Part shown: positions 24,853 through 32,990 of the stretch, in pieces
Numbering within the stretch: position 1 is the stretch's first letter
Layout: every line of letters begins with the position of its first letter
Assembly: GCA_020720045.1 (NCBI GenBank)
Contig: DYPH01000041.1
Span: forward strand, 1-41,710
Direction: 5' to 3'
Length of the DNA stretch: 41,710 bases
Origin: Sorangium cellulosum
Lineage (GTDB): Bacteria > Myxococcota_A > Polyangia > Polyangiales > Polyangiaceae
Translations under genes and position numbers: made by a program
The notes under the pieces: generated by a model
What the model was told of the DNA's origin: nothing
What the model saw: only the letters and a program-made list of their open reading frames with translations
Database searches by the model: none

Positions 24853-24880
24853 GGTGGCTCTCCAGGATGAGAAATCGCAC

Positions 24881-24911
24881 GAAAAAGCCCCCGAGAGACT
24901 CGGAGGCTTTC
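24881..24911 (-). terminator. Rho-independent terminator after tRNA-His
   Basis: On the minus strand AAAGCCTCCGAG pairs with CTCGGGGGCTTT across a 4-base loop, followed by T residues. It ends 15 bp downstream of the tRNA. Confidence 0.85.
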
Positions 24912-24925
24912 AAGGTTTCTTGCGG

Positions 24926-24998
24926 GGTGAGTGACGGGGCTTGAACCCGCGGCATCCGGAATCACAATCCAGCGCTCTACCACTGAGCTACACCCACC
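24926..24998 (-). tRNA. tRNA-His (GTG anticodon)
   Basis: Read on the minus strand, the acceptor stem GTGGGTG pairs with CACTCAC. The extra G at -1 (24998) faces the discriminator C, the histidine tRNA identity feature. The anticodon arm is CTGGA-TTGTGAT-TCCGG with anticodon GTG, and the T loop is TTCAAGC. The 3' CCA is not encoded. A terminator follows. Confidence 0.95.
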
Positions 24999-25104
24999 GC
25001 GTACGTGAAGTACACGCGGCGAGCTATCGAACTCGGCGCGTCGGTGCAAGAGGAATCGACGCACCCGCCGCGATCGGCGCGTTTGCGGAGAACTCGGCGC
25101 CGTC

Positions 25105-26151
25105 TCACCCGCCGACAACCGGCCAGTACCGCTTGGCGGCACCGACGGCGGCGCCAATGGTGGCCGCATCAAGATCTTGTGCAATTTCGAAATGTTTCCC
25201 AGCAAGCGCCTCTGCGCTTGCCCGCACACCGCTCGTGAGGGAAGGGAGGTCGTAGCCCCCTTCGAGGGCGAGGGCGATCCGGCCATCGCTATGGCGGTCG
25301 GCCACCGCCTTTAGCTGCTCGGTCATCCACCCAAACGCCTCCGCCGACAGGCGCATCTGCCCGAGGGGATCGCGCATGGAAGCGTCGTAACCGGCGCTCA
25401 CAAGCACAAGATTCGGCGCGAACGCATCGAGGACCGGGACGACGACCCGCTCAAAGGCGCCCCGGTAGACGGCGTCGTCGGACCCTTCGTCGAGCGGCAC
25501 GTTGACGGTGAACCCTTCGCCGGCCCCTTCGCCGCGCTCGCCGCGCTTCCCCGTCGACGGATAGAAGGGCCATTGGTGGGTCGACACATACAGAACCGTC
25601 GGATCTTCCCAGAAAATATCCTGGGTTCCGTTCCCATGATGGACGTCGAAATCGACGATCGCCACCCGCGCGAGCCCCCGGGCGCGGGCTGCTGCTGCCG
25701 CGGCAGCGACGTTGTTCACGAGGCAGAAGCCCATCGAGCGATTTCGCTCGGCATGATGACCGGGCGGGCGCACCAGAGCGAGCCCCTGCGTTGCCTCCCC
25801 ATCGAGAATTCGTGAAACAAGATCGATCGTTCCGCCGACGGCGTCCCGCGCGACCGCCACGCTTTCGGCGCCGACGTAGGTGTCTGGATCGATGTTCCCC
25901 GTCCGCCCTATCCAGCCCTGGAGATTCGCAAGGAGGGCCGGTGTGTGAACGCGGAGGAGTTCGTCGTCGGTCGCCGTGCGCGGCGGAATCGTGAGGTATT
26001 CTAGCGGTTTGCCGTGAAGGTCCTGCGCTTGGCGTGCGCCGTCCTCGGCCGCCTGGCGACGTTCGGGGCGTTCCGGGTGGTGCCCGACCGGCTTGTGCGC
26101 CGAAAACCGAGGGTCCGAGAGGAGCAGGATCGGCCGGGGGGAGTCGCTCAT
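25105..26151 (-). CDS. Histone deacetylase-like (arginase-fold) amidohydrolase
   Basis: A 348-residue zinc hydrolase of the histone deacetylase / acetoin-utilisation / acetylpolyamine amidohydrolase superfamily. ATG 26151 (MSDSPRPILLLSDPRF) fits the usual N-terminus; the frame upstream is non-coding. Motifs: GHHPERPER, RPPGHHAERNRSMGFC with the His pair, VDFDVHHGNGTQDIF with zinc-binding Asp and His, and VSAGYDASMRDPLGQM with the second zinc Asp. In bacteria these enzymes deacetylate small molecules such as acetylpolyamines or protein lysines. It is divergent from the MXAN_5187-type gene. Confidence 0.9.
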   Translation of the reverse strand: MSDSPRPILLLSDPRFSAHKPVGHHPERPERRQAAEDGARQAQDLHGKPLEYLTIPPRTATDDELLRVHTPALLANLQGWIGRTGNIDPDTYVGAESVAVARDAVGGTIDLVSRILDGEATQGLALVRPPGHHAERNRSMGFCLVNNVAAAAAAARARGLARVAIVDFDVHHGNGTQDIFWEDPTVLYVSTHQWPFYPSTGKRGERGEGAGEGFTVNVPLDEGSDDAVYRGAFERVVVPVLDAFAPNLVLVSAGYDASMRDPLGQMRLSAEAFGWMTEQLKAVADRHSDGRIALALEGGYDLPSLTSGVRASAEALAGKHFEIAQDLDAATIGAAVGAAKRYWPVVGG

Positions 26152-26542
26152 GGGGAAGCGGACGGTACGGCGCGGCGCGGCGCAAATCGAGGACTGAAAT
26201 CGCCACCACCCGTCGAGCCGCCGCCAATCGGTCGGGGAACCGGCGATGCCTCCAACGGAAGGTTGAAACGGATGGCCAGAGAAAGGTACTCTCTCGATAC
26301 TTCCGGGCGAAGCGCGACCTCGCGTCACCCCGCTTGCTTGGGGCGTCCTTGTGGCGCGCCGGCGAGGCGCGGATTTTCGCGCCACCGGGAGAATTCCACG
26401 TCTGCCGAGGCCCTCTCGGCGGCTGCATTTCCGCCGAGCTCCCGCTCGGCAATCGCGATTCCGCCGAGTTTTCACCCGGCGATCGCCTGACAAGACCTCG
26501 CGTTTCGGGCCGAGCCGTTCCTCGGGGAGGATTCACAGTCGC
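26152..26542. other. Divergent intergenic region with hairpin repeats
   Basis: About 390 bp between the deacetylase-like gene (minus) and the MXAN_5187-type gene (plus). No gene was seen. The right part holds three hairpin repeats (26404-26480) and, near 26524-26530, GGGGAGG as ribosome-binding site of the plus gene. Confidence 0.6.
26404..26480. repeat. Three ~30-bp tandem hairpin repeats
   Basis: Palindromes GCCGAG-5/6 bp-CTCGGC at 26404-26420 and 26433-26450, and a weaker GCCGAG/CCCGGC at 26463-26480, are spaced 29 and 30 bp apart. Linkers are similar (ATTCC before the second and third). They lie 60-140 bp upstream of the plus-strand gene. Confidence 0.8.
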
Positions 26543-27925
26543 ATGCGCTCTAGAATCATCGCGGTCTATTCCGTCATCGTCGCCTTGACCGGGCTCTTCG
26601 CCTTCTTGTTCGTTCGCGGCCAGTTGGATGCCGCCAACCGCGACCCCGCGTTGATTTCCGCGCGCGCCAAAGGGGATGCCGAGGCGGTCGCCGCCCGCCT
26701 CCAGGTCGACGCCGTCGCTTCCGAGCACTGGCTCGCGAGCCACGCCCACGATGCGGCCGTCCTCGATGTGCTCGGTCGCGCGACTCCGGCAGCCCGCGGC
26801 GACGCCGCGCGCGCCCTTTGCGACAAACTGTTCGAAGAAGCTCGAGGCCGCCGCGAACTCGGCGCCCAGCCGGCCATCGTCACCTTCGTCGACGCCAACG
26901 GCGTGACGCTCGGCCGCAACGGCACCGACGGCGGTCGTGACGAAAACCTCGGGAACGTCGCCGCTGCCTTCAAAGATGCCGTCAGCAAGGGCCTTGGCGG
27001 CTCGGACATCTTCGTCAAGAAAGACGGAAACGTCCTCTATCTCGGGTCCTGGTCGCCGGTCGTCGACGGACAGGGGAAGCCGGCGGGCGCTCTCCTTCTC
27101 GGCGTCAATTTGAACGACGCGCTCGCGCGTAACGACTCGGGATCGAAGGGGATTGTCGTCGTCGACAAGGCGGGCGCAGCGATCGGCAGCTCCGCTGGCG
27201 CCTCCGAAACCACGAAAACGGCCGTCGTTGCTGCCGCGAAGTCGAGCGTCAAAGAGACCCTCGATGGCGGTCGCGCAACGTCGGTTGCCGGTGCCGGTCT
27301 TGGCCCCCTCGGAAGCTTTGGTGACGGCCACTCCTTCGTCGTCGCCGTGGTCGCGCCGGAGGTCCTCCTCCCGGCGGCCGCCTCGGTCCCTTACGGCATT
27401 CTCGGCGCGACGGTGCTCGGTCTCGTGATGGCCATCGCCGGCGGAATTTTCCTCGGAAATCACATCTCCCGCCCGATTGCCGAACTCGAAGAGGGGCTCC
27501 TCGCCATCCTCAATGGCCAGGCCGACAAGCGCTTCAACATGGTCCACCCGGAACTCGGCGGCCTCGCCTTCCGCATCGACCAGTTGTTGAACAAACTCAT
27601 GGGTGTTGAAGAAGACAACACCGACGACGAGGGGCGAGTCTCCGTACCTTCTCAGCGTCCGCCGGCGGCGAGCCTCGTTGGCGAGACCTCCGGCGACGGC
27701 CTTGCGACGGAGCCGGCGGAACTCTACTACGCACGCCTGTTCGGCGAATACATCCAAGCAAAGCAGCTGCTTGGCGAGGATACCTCGGCAATTACCGATG
27801 CGATGTTCCGCGGCCGCATCGAAGCGATGGAGGCCGAGCAGGCGAAGGCCCTCGGTCGGCCGGTGCGCTACCGGGTGCAGTCAAACGGGAAAGAAGTGAG
27901 CCTTCTCGCTGTCCCCCTTGCGTGA
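26543..27925 (+). CDS. MXAN_5187-type membrane sensor with HAMP-like region
   Basis: A 460-residue membrane protein starting at ATG 26543 with GGGGAGG upstream. TM 1 is IIAVYSVIVALTGLFAFLFV. The extracytoplasmic region (about 30-275) looks like a Cache-type sensor (FVDANGVTLGRNGTDGG, DIFVKKDGNVLYLGSWSPV). TM 2 is GILGATVLGLVMAIAGGIFL, followed by a HAMP-like segment (RPIAELEEGLLAILNGQ). The last about 70 residues (LYYARLFGEYIQAKQLLGED to the end) match the MXAN_5187 C-terminal domain described in Myxococcus. Role unknown; presumably senses an external ligand. No kinase or chemotaxis output domain is present. Confidence 0.78.
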   Translation: MRSRIIAVYSVIVALTGLFAFLFVRGQLDAANRDPALISARAKGDAEAVAARLQVDAVASEHWLASHAHDAAVLDVLGRATPAARGDAARALCDKLFEEARGRRELGAQPAIVTFVDANGVTLGRNGTDGGRDENLGNVAAAFKDAVSKGLGGSDIFVKKDGNVLYLGSWSPVVDGQGKPAGALLLGVNLNDALARNDSGSKGIVVVDKAGAAIGSSAGASETTKTAVVAAAKSSVKETLDGGRATSVAGAGLGPLGSFGDGHSFVVAVVAPEVLLPAAASVPYGILGATVLGLVMAIAGGIFLGNHISRPIAELEEGLLAILNGQADKRFNMVHPELGGLAFRIDQLLNKLMGVEEDNTDDEGRVSVPSQRPPAASLVGETSGDGLATEPAELYYARLFGEYIQAKQLLGEDTSAITDAMFRGRIEAMEAEQAKALGRPVRYRVQSNGKEVSLLAVPLA

Positions 27926-28125
27926 GCGAGTTCGCGGCACCACCTTCCGCCGCGTCGCTCGGAATGGGCGCGGTGGGCTTCGAATTCTTTGAATTTGTTC
28001 TCCGATCCGGCGCGCTTGGCCGGGCGGAGACGAACGTGTTCCTCGGGCCGCGCTAGCGGGCGAGGACGACCTTGTTGGGGGACCTTCGGTGCTCCAGCGG
28101 CGTGTCGCTACAAAAGGATCAGATC

Positions 28126-28860
28126 TTGGGCTTCTTCGACCTTTTCAAGAGCAACAAAGACGGCGGAGCACGCAAGAGCAACGCGGCCGACAAGTTCTCG
28201 GAGCGCGCGAACGACAAGCGCGCCCAGACCTACGACCGCGTGGAAGCACTCAGCGCGCTCAGCGAACTCGGCACCAAAGAAGCCGTCGCTGCGCTGCTCA
28301 AGCGCTTCACCTTTCAGGTCGACCCGTCGATCTCCGACCAGGAGGAGAAGGACATCGCCTTTCGTGGCGTGCTCCGAGCCGGTGACGAAGCCCTCGAACC
28401 GATTCGCAATTTCGTCAAGAAGGCGGAGAGCGTCGCTTGGCCGCTCCGCGTGATCAAGGAGCTCCTCGGCCCCGAGGAGTACGTCGGCGAGGTCCTTGCC
28501 TGGCTCGAACCCTGGGACACCGACTATCGAAAGTTCTCCGACCCGAAGCTTCAACTCCTCGCCGCTCTGGAAGAACAGCAGGACCCACGCATCGTGGCGG
28601 CGGTCGCCCCCTACCTTGACGACACCCTCGAAACGGCCCGTTTTCACGCCGTCGCGACGCTCTTCGCCCAAGACGACGAAGCGGCGAGAGCCCCGCTCGT
28701 CGCGCGCCTGGTCGACGAGGAGAGCGTGCGGATCCGTGGAAAGATCGCCGAAGGGCTCGCCCTCAAGGGCTGGTTTCTTCGGGATGATGAGCAGGAGCCG
28801 GTTCGTAAGGTCCTTCCGGGCGGCTATGTCGTCGACGGGAGCGGCCGGATCCGTCGCTGA
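28126..28860 (+). CDS. HEAT-repeat domain protein
   Basis: A 244-residue soluble protein. TTG 28126 (giving MGFFDLFKSNKD) is chosen because AAAGGA lies seven bases upstream and this N-terminus matches the family. HEAT-like helical repeats follow: ALSALSELGTKEAVAALLKR, GVLRAGDEALEPIRNFVK, LLAALEEQQDPRIVAAVAPY and FHAVATLFAQDDEAARAPL. Such proteins act as scaffolds. Conserved in Myxococcota and other deltaproteobacterial lineages as far as I can recall; function not known. It is downstream of the MXAN_5187-type gene on the same strand with a 200-bp gap. Confidence 0.78.
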   Translation: MGFFDLFKSNKDGGARKSNAADKFSERANDKRAQTYDRVEALSALSELGTKEAVAALLKRFTFQVDPSISDQEEKDIAFRGVLRAGDEALEPIRNFVKKAESVAWPLRVIKELLGPEEYVGEVLAWLEPWDTDYRKFSDPKLQLLAALEEQQDPRIVAAVAPYLDDTLETARFHAVATLFAQDDEAARAPLVARLVDEESVRIRGKIAEGLALKGWFLRDDEQEPVRKVLPGGYVVDGSGRIRR

Positions 28861-28978
28861 CGCCCCACCCGGACGGTCTGCCTCCACCGGCGCAACGCGG
28901 TTTTTTCCAGCCGTTTTGCGCCGTAACGTTTTTGTGACCGGCGCGAAAAATCTTCTGGCACGTCGGATAGAGTGCGAT

Positions 28979-29440
28979 ATGGAACCGACGACCATGACAG
29001 TACGTCTCCGTCCGATTCTCGCGGTTTCTATCGCGTTTCCTCTCCTTGCACTCGTCGCCTGCGCCGAGTCGGGGGCCGACGGCGATGACGATGTGGTTGT
29101 AAAGGATGCGGGGACCGACGCGAAGGTCGACGGCGGCGCAAAAGATGCCGGCATCGACGCAGCCAAGGACACCGGCCCGACCGACTCTGGCACCCTCGTC
29201 GACGCAACCGCCGACACCGGCGTGGTCGAACCGCCGGATGCTGGCGTGGTTGACCCGCCCGATTCTGGACCGAACGTGATGTGCGGCGACCAGGCCGGAA
29301 CTGCGACGGCGTGCGTCCTCTCGGGCGCGTGCGCGAGCGTGGCTGATTGTTCCCTGTGCGATCCGAATGGCGGCCTCACCGGTCAATGCTGTGCGGCGAA
29401 GCTTTTTGGCGGCGGCTACTACTGCGCACCGAGGCTCTGA
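28979..29440 (+). CDS. Cys-rich lipoprotein
   Basis: A 153-residue lipoprotein. The signal peptide (MTVRLRPILAVSIAFPLLAL) ends in the lipobox LVAC, so Cys is lipidated. A long low-complexity Asp/Ala/Thr/Gly/Pro linker follows (DAGTDAKVDGGAKDAG, DTGVVEPPDAGVVDPPDSG). A compact C-terminal domain of about 50 residues has eight Cys (MCGDQ, TACVLSGACAS, DCSLCDP, QCCAA, YYCAP), probably disulfide-bonded at the cell surface. ATG 28979 or 28994 may start it. Family not named. A terminator follows. Confidence 0.78.
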   Translation: MEPTTMTVRLRPILAVSIAFPLLALVACAESGADGDDDVVVKDAGTDAKVDGGAKDAGIDAAKDTGPTDSGTLVDATADTGVVEPPDAGVVDPPDSGPNVMCGDQAGTATACVLSGACASVADCSLCDPNGGLTGQCCAAKLFGGGYYCAPRL

Positions 29441-29456
29441 GCGAGCATCCCGAATG

Positions 29457-29494
29457 ACGAAAAGGCGCAGTCGTGAGACTCCGCCTTTTTCGTG
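29457..29494 (+). terminator. Terminator after lipoprotein gene
   Basis: The stem ACGAAAAGGCG pairs with CGCCTTTTTCGT (one bulged T) and contains a T run. It could act in both directions. Confidence 0.7.
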
Positions 29495-29512
29495 TTCTCA
29501 GTCCAAAACGAA

Positions 29513-29542
29513 GAAGCCCTCCGGGATTTCCCGGGGGGCTTC
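29513..29542 (-). terminator. Terminator after the minus-strand motor operon
   Basis: On the minus strand GAAGCC..CCCGGGA pairs with TCCCGG..GGCTTC, followed by TTCGTTTT. It lies about 20 bp after the last TolR-type gene. Confidence 0.75.
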
Positions 29543-29562
29543 AGTCGTCGCGTCCTCGAGCC

Positions 29563-30138
29563 TTACTGCTTCGCGCCTTGATTCACCATAAGGTGAAACT
29601 TCGCGAATTCGTTCTGCCCGAGGGTGTAGAGCACCTCACAAAGCAGGCGGTACGGGGTGTTCTCGTCGGCGACGATGATCGCCTCACTCGAGTTCGGATC
29701 CTTGCCCGTCGCGGTTCGGATCGCCTTATCGGTCTCACGAAAGCTTGAGAGGGCCGTCCCAAGGCGCGTGATGTAAAGGTCGTTGGCGCCGTTCTTCTTA
29801 TACTGGGCGTCGACGCCGTTGCTGGCATCGGGCGGAACCGGGACAACCTCGTTCTCGCCGACGTTGATCCCCTTCTTCGTGATCAAGACGGGGAGCCCTT
29901 CCTGGGAAGCTTCCGTCGTCAGCACGCTGGCCGGAAGTTTCAGGTCGTTCGACTGGGGGACGTTGTTGGAGGTCGTCATGCTCTTCAGCAAGAAGACGAG
30001 GATGATCGTCATCATGTCGAGCATGGCGGTGATGTTGAGGAAGTTGACCTCGTGCGCCCCCCCCCTTCGCAACGTCTCCTTACGAAGCATGCGTTTGAAG
30101 GTCGCGGTTCCGGCTGGCTTCTGTCCGGCTGTCGTCAT
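29563..30138 (-). CDS. ExbD/TolR-family motor protein (cluster 1, second R)
   Basis: A 191-residue inner-membrane protein with one N-terminal membrane helix carrying the conserved proton-path aspartate (LNITAMLDMMTIILVFLLKS). A periplasmic domain follows, with the strand PVLITKKGINVG and the C-terminal TolR-like part (EAIIVADENTPYRLLCEVLYTLGQ). It is about 50 residues longer than E. coli TolR. ExbD/TolR proteins rotate or move with ExbB/TolQ to couple proton flow to periplasmic work. The start overlaps the stop of the preceding R gene (ATGA). A nine-G run at codons 25-28 is a potential indel site, but the frame is intact. Confidence 0.88.
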   Translation of the reverse strand: MTTAGQKPAGTATFKRMLRKETLRRGGAHEVNFLNITAMLDMMTIILVFLLKSMTTSNNVPQSNDLKLPASVLTTEASQEGLPVLITKKGINVGENEVVPVPPDASNGVDAQYKKNGANDLYITRLGTALSSFRETDKAIRTATGKDPNSSEAIIVADENTPYRLLCEVLYTLGQNEFAKFHLMVNQGAKQ

Positions 30139-30713
30139 TTGACCAACCCAAACTGGACGTCAGGAAACATCTCTTTCTTCTCCTTCGCGTCCGGCGCGGT
30201 TTCCGGATCCGAGCGGAGCGCATCCATCACACCAACGACCGCCTTGTAAGGGATCTCCTTGTTCGCGGAGATCGTGACCGAGGTCTCGTCTTCGAAATCG
30301 GGAGAGGACCCCTTCAAACGTTTGGCGCATTTGGCGAGCGTCTTGAAGTCGTACTCGTTGTTCTTCTTCGGAACCGCGAGCCCTTCGCCGACGCTCTCGC
30401 AACCCGGGGCGACGTTGCCGCCGCGGGCTTTCAGGCTGAACCCGTCAGGAACGACGAGCACCGTCAAACCGAGCGTGTTCTGCTGCTGACTCGCCCCACG
30501 ACCGCCACCACCCGCACGCGGCGGGAAGGTGTCGATCGTCGCGGTGAACGTAACGCTCACCGTGGCAAGAACGAACATCAGAACGTTCATCACGATATCG
30601 AGGAAGGGGACGATGTTGAGCTCGCCCCCCTCTTCGTCCGGTGCCAGTTCCTTCGGTGCGGACAACCGCCGGATTTTGCTCCGCTGCGCTGCGGAAAGCT
30701 TCTCTTCAGCCAT
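30135..30713 (-). CDS. ExbD/TolR-family motor protein (cluster 1, first R)
   Basis: A 192-residue protein with a basic cytoplasmic N-terminus (RSKIRRLSAPKE) and one membrane helix holding the conserved Asp (LNIVPFLDIVMNVLMFVLAT). A Gly-rich hinge (RAGGGGRGAS) leads into an enlarged periplasmic domain (LGLTVLVVPDGFSLKARGG, TSVTISANKEIPYKAVVGVMDAL). It has two cysteines (CESV, AKCAKR) that could form a disulfide. It lies 29 bp after the TolQ-type gene and overlaps the second R gene by 4 bp, so the order is Q-R-R. Confidence 0.88.
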   Translation of the reverse strand: MAEEKLSAAQRSKIRRLSAPKELAPDEEGGELNIVPFLDIVMNVLMFVLATVSVTFTATIDTFPPRAGGGGRGASQQQNTLGLTVLVVPDGFSLKARGGNVAPGCESVGEGLAVPKKNNEYDFKTLAKCAKRLKGSSPDFEDETSVTISANKEIPYKAVVGVMDALRSDPETAPDAKEKKEMFPDVQFGLVK

Positions 30714-30742
30714 GTGTGTTCTCCCCGCTTAAGGAACGGGGA

Positions 30743-31426
30743 TCAGCCGTTTCCGCGGGAGCCGAGGGTCAAGAGATTGAACACGCGCTCCTGGGTCGTA
30801 TCGAGGTCGTGCTGGATGTTCTTGACGCGGGCATGAAGCAGCAAGTGCGCAATCATGCACGTCACGGCGATGAAGAGACCGAGCGCCGTGTTGTACATCG
30901 CTTCCGCGATACCGTTCGCGAGAACGCGTTGCTTCTCGGCGGCCGAGAGGCCCGGCGCGGCGACGGCGCCGAAGGTGTGGATGAGGCCGTACACGGTGCC
31001 GAGGAGACCGATAAGGGTTGCGATGTTCGCGAGCGACCAGAGCGCGCCGATGCGCTGCTCGACGGCGGGCTTGATTTCGCCCATCTTTTCGCTCATCGCG
31101 GCATCGATCTCGTCCGGCCCCTTCGAGGCGTTCGTGAGACCAGCCTTCACAAGCTGCAACGTCGGGTAATCGCCCGCGTCACAAAGCTTCACAGCGCGAT
31201 CGAGGTTCCCCGCGACCACGAGCTTCTTCACCGAGGCGAAGAATTCCTTGGAATTGACCTTGTACTTCGAGACCTGGAAGAGGAAGCGCTCCGCGATTAC
31301 TGCTACGCAGATCGCTAGGGTACCAAGATTGATGGAGAGGAAAAGCGGATTCTCTTTGAAGGCTTCGAGGATGCCGCTGCTCGCGCTTCCCCCGCCCGCT
31401 TCTCCACTCAACAAGAAAACGAACAT
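30743..31426 (-). CDS. MotA/TolQ/ExbB-family motor protein (cluster 1)
   Basis: A 227-residue stator-type protein. ATG 31426 (MFVFLLSGEAGGG) has AGGAG eight bases upstream; the longer upstream frame is not supported. Three membrane segments: LFLSINLGTLAICVAVIAE, IATLIGLLGTVYGLIHTFGA and GLFIAVTCMIAHLLLHARV. The ExbB/TolQ signature GTVYGLI and the channel threonines (LIGLLGT, EAMYNTALG) are present. With the two R-type proteins it should form a proton-driven inner-membrane motor complex. AglR in the Myxococcus gliding machine and TolQ are the nearest functional analogues; which of these it serves cannot be decided from sequence alone. Confidence 0.9.
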   Translation of the reverse strand: MFVFLLSGEAGGGSASSGILEAFKENPLFLSINLGTLAICVAVIAERFLFQVSKYKVNSKEFFASVKKLVVAGNLDRAVKLCDAGDYPTLQLVKAGLTNASKGPDEIDAAMSEKMGEIKPAVEQRIGALWSLANIATLIGLLGTVYGLIHTFGAVAAPGLSAAEKQRVLANGIAEAMYNTALGLFIAVTCMIAHLLLHARVKNIQHDLDTTQERVFNLLTLGSRGNG

Positions 31427-31569
31427 CCCGGATGCTCCTTTCTGGAACTTTCTACACGCTGTCTGGTGCGGCGACCCGAGACGCCGGTCTCGGATCGTGC
31501 GGCGCCGCCGCCCCCGTTGAGGAATCGGTCTCCGCAGCGCCGCGGGGAGGCCGCGACGTAAGTCAGGGC

Positions 31570-31599
31570 ACGATACCTGCGTCCTTTTCGGCAAGTCAA
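31570..31599 (-). promoter_or_regulatory. Putative sigma70 promoter of motor cluster 1
   Basis: On the minus strand, -35 TTGACT (31599-31594), an 18-bp spacer and -10 TATCGT (31575-31570). This gives a leader of about 135 bases before the TolQ-type start. Confidence 0.5.
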
Positions 31600-32061
31600 C
31601 CAGCGTGATGGATTGTTGCGGGATCGGTCAGCGTCGCCAAGCATTCGCAACGAATGCGAGCAGAGAATTTGCCGGCGTGGGGTGGCGTCGGCCGAAGCTG
31701 AGCGGGCTCCCGCACAAAAAGCGCCCATTCCGTGCGTGATACACATAACTTGGCAGCTCGGGGAAATCACCCACGTCGACCAAAGGGCTTGACCGCGGCC
31801 GTGTCTCCTGCGAACCCTGCGCGCCGATCGCTCCTCTGGCAGCGATTGCCGCTTCATGGACGCCCTTCGGCGCCAGGGGCATCTTAATTCCGCCCGATTC
31901 TTCTGCCTGCCTCGCTACGACCGTCGCCTCCGGTGCCGCCGTCGCGAAACCAGGAAAACGTCTCCGAAACGTCCCGTTCCAGGGCGCCGAACGAGGCTCT
32001 TCTTGGCGTTTGGGACCCCGCGTCCGCGATCGCCGTGCTCTTTTCCGCGCGATAGTCGTTC

Positions 32062-32077
32062 GAGGTGCTTGCACCTC
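32062..32077. promoter_or_regulatory. 16-bp perfect palindrome (possible operator)
   Basis: GAGGTGCTTGCACCTC is a perfect inverted repeat with 7-bp arms around TT. A possible -35 (TTGCAC, 32069) and -10 (GATAAC, 32091) with 16-bp spacing overlap it, so a repressor site or a hairpin at the promoter is possible. Confidence 0.5.
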
Positions 32078-32121
32078 CCTCTCGCGTTCGGATAACGTGC
32101 CGCCACCTCACGGTCGGAAAA

Positions 32122-32136
32122 GTTGCATAATGCAAC
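32122..32136. promoter_or_regulatory. 15-bp perfect palindrome containing a -10-like box
   Basis: GTTGCATAATGCAAC has 7-bp arms around one central A. It includes CATAAT, one base from the -10 consensus. It lies about 100 bp upstream of the plus-strand TolQ-type gene and looks like an operator. Confidence 0.5.
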
Positions 32137-32232
32137 GAATCGGACCGGAGGCCACGCGTCGACGGGGCCCTACCTGCCCTAGACCCCAATTACGTTCGGC
32201 CCGGGGCCGGATGCCGTCAGGAGTAGTTCGCA

Positions 32233-32874
32233 ATGTGGAAGCATTTCCAAGAAGGTGGATGGGGGATGTGGCTCATCCTCTTCTGGTCCATCATCACGAT
32301 CGGCGTGATCATCGAGCGCGCGCTCACCCTCTTTAGCTCGTCGATCAACAAAGACGTGTTCCTTGCCACGATGCAAAAGTGCATCCTCGCGGGCGACGTC
32401 CAGCGTGCCGTCAAGATGTGCTCCGCCGCGAATGCGCCGCTTGCGCGTATCGTTCAGGCAGGTCTCGTCAAGGTGAACCGCCCTGATGAAGAAGTTCAGG
32501 CGGCGATGGACGAAGCGGCTCTCCGCGAAATCCCGAAGCTCACCGCACGTACCCCGTTCCTCGCGCTCCTCGCGAACCTCGCGATGCTCTCCGGTCTCCT
32601 CGGAACCGTGACGGGTCTCATCTCGTCCTTCGCCGCCGTCTCTGGCGACGGCATCGACCCCTCCCAGAAGGCGAAGCTCCTCGCCGGCGGTATCGCGGAA
32701 GCGATGAACTGCACGGCATTCGGGCTCATCGTCGCCATTCTCGCGCTCGTCGGGTTCGCGCTCCTCAACAGCAAGACCCAAGGGCTCGAGGACGACATCA
32801 ACGAGTCGAGCGTTCAGGTGCTCAACCTCGTCGTTACGAATCGTCAGAAGGTCAATCTCCCTGCCGAAGGCTAA
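32233..32874 (+). CDS. MotA/TolQ/ExbB-family motor protein (cluster 2)
   Basis: A 213-residue stator-type protein with ATG 32233 and AGGAG nine bases upstream. Membrane segments are WGMWLILFWSIITIGVIIE, LLANLAMLSGLLGTVTGLIS and TAFGLIVAILALVGFALL. The family signature GLLGTVTGLI and the conserved EAMNCTAFG are present. The N-terminus (MWKHFQEGGWGMWLILF) matches the TolQ-type group common in deltaproteobacterial lineages. It is divergent from cluster 1 and clearly different in sequence, so the two are not a recent duplication. With two downstream R-type genes it forms a second complete Q-R-R set. Confidence 0.9.
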   Translation: MWKHFQEGGWGMWLILFWSIITIGVIIERALTLFSSSINKDVFLATMQKCILAGDVQRAVKMCSAANAPLARIVQAGLVKVNRPDEEVQAAMDEAALREIPKLTARTPFLALLANLAMLSGLLGTVTGLISSFAAVSGDGIDPSQKAKLLAGGIAEAMNCTAFGLIVAILALVGFALLNSKTQGLEDDINESSVQVLNLVVTNRQKVNLPAEG

Positions 32875-32990
32875 GAGACGACCGTGTGTGGCAGGTAGTG
32901 TGACGGGCGGGGCCGCTCGAACGGAGCGGTCCTCGTCCCTGTCCCCCAAATTTTCCGACCTTCATTGCGTCGGTTCGTGAGGAGACGACC

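Larger units (their letters stand above)
31427..32232. other. Divergent control region between the two motor operons
   Basis: About 800 bp without a convincing gene; open frames here lack family resemblance. It holds a promoter for the minus operon (31570-31599) and two perfect inverted repeats near the plus operon (32062-32077 and 32122-32136). AGGAG at 32219-32223 is the ribosome-binding site for the plus-strand TolQ-type gene. Confidence 0.6.

Noticed and set aside
24926-24998. tRNA-His as an integration site for a genomic island
   Set aside because: No integrase gene or direct repeat of the tRNA 3' end was seen nearby.
25451-27757. Long minus-strand open frame of 768 codons
   Set aside because: It overlaps the deacetylase-like gene on the same strand in another frame and the MXAN_5187-type gene on the other strand. 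Its composition is typical of a high-GC shadow.
31628-32189. Minus-strand open frames in the divergent motor control region
   Set aside because: Arg/Pro/Gly-rich with no domain pattern or ribosome-binding site; the interval is better explained as regulatory DNA.
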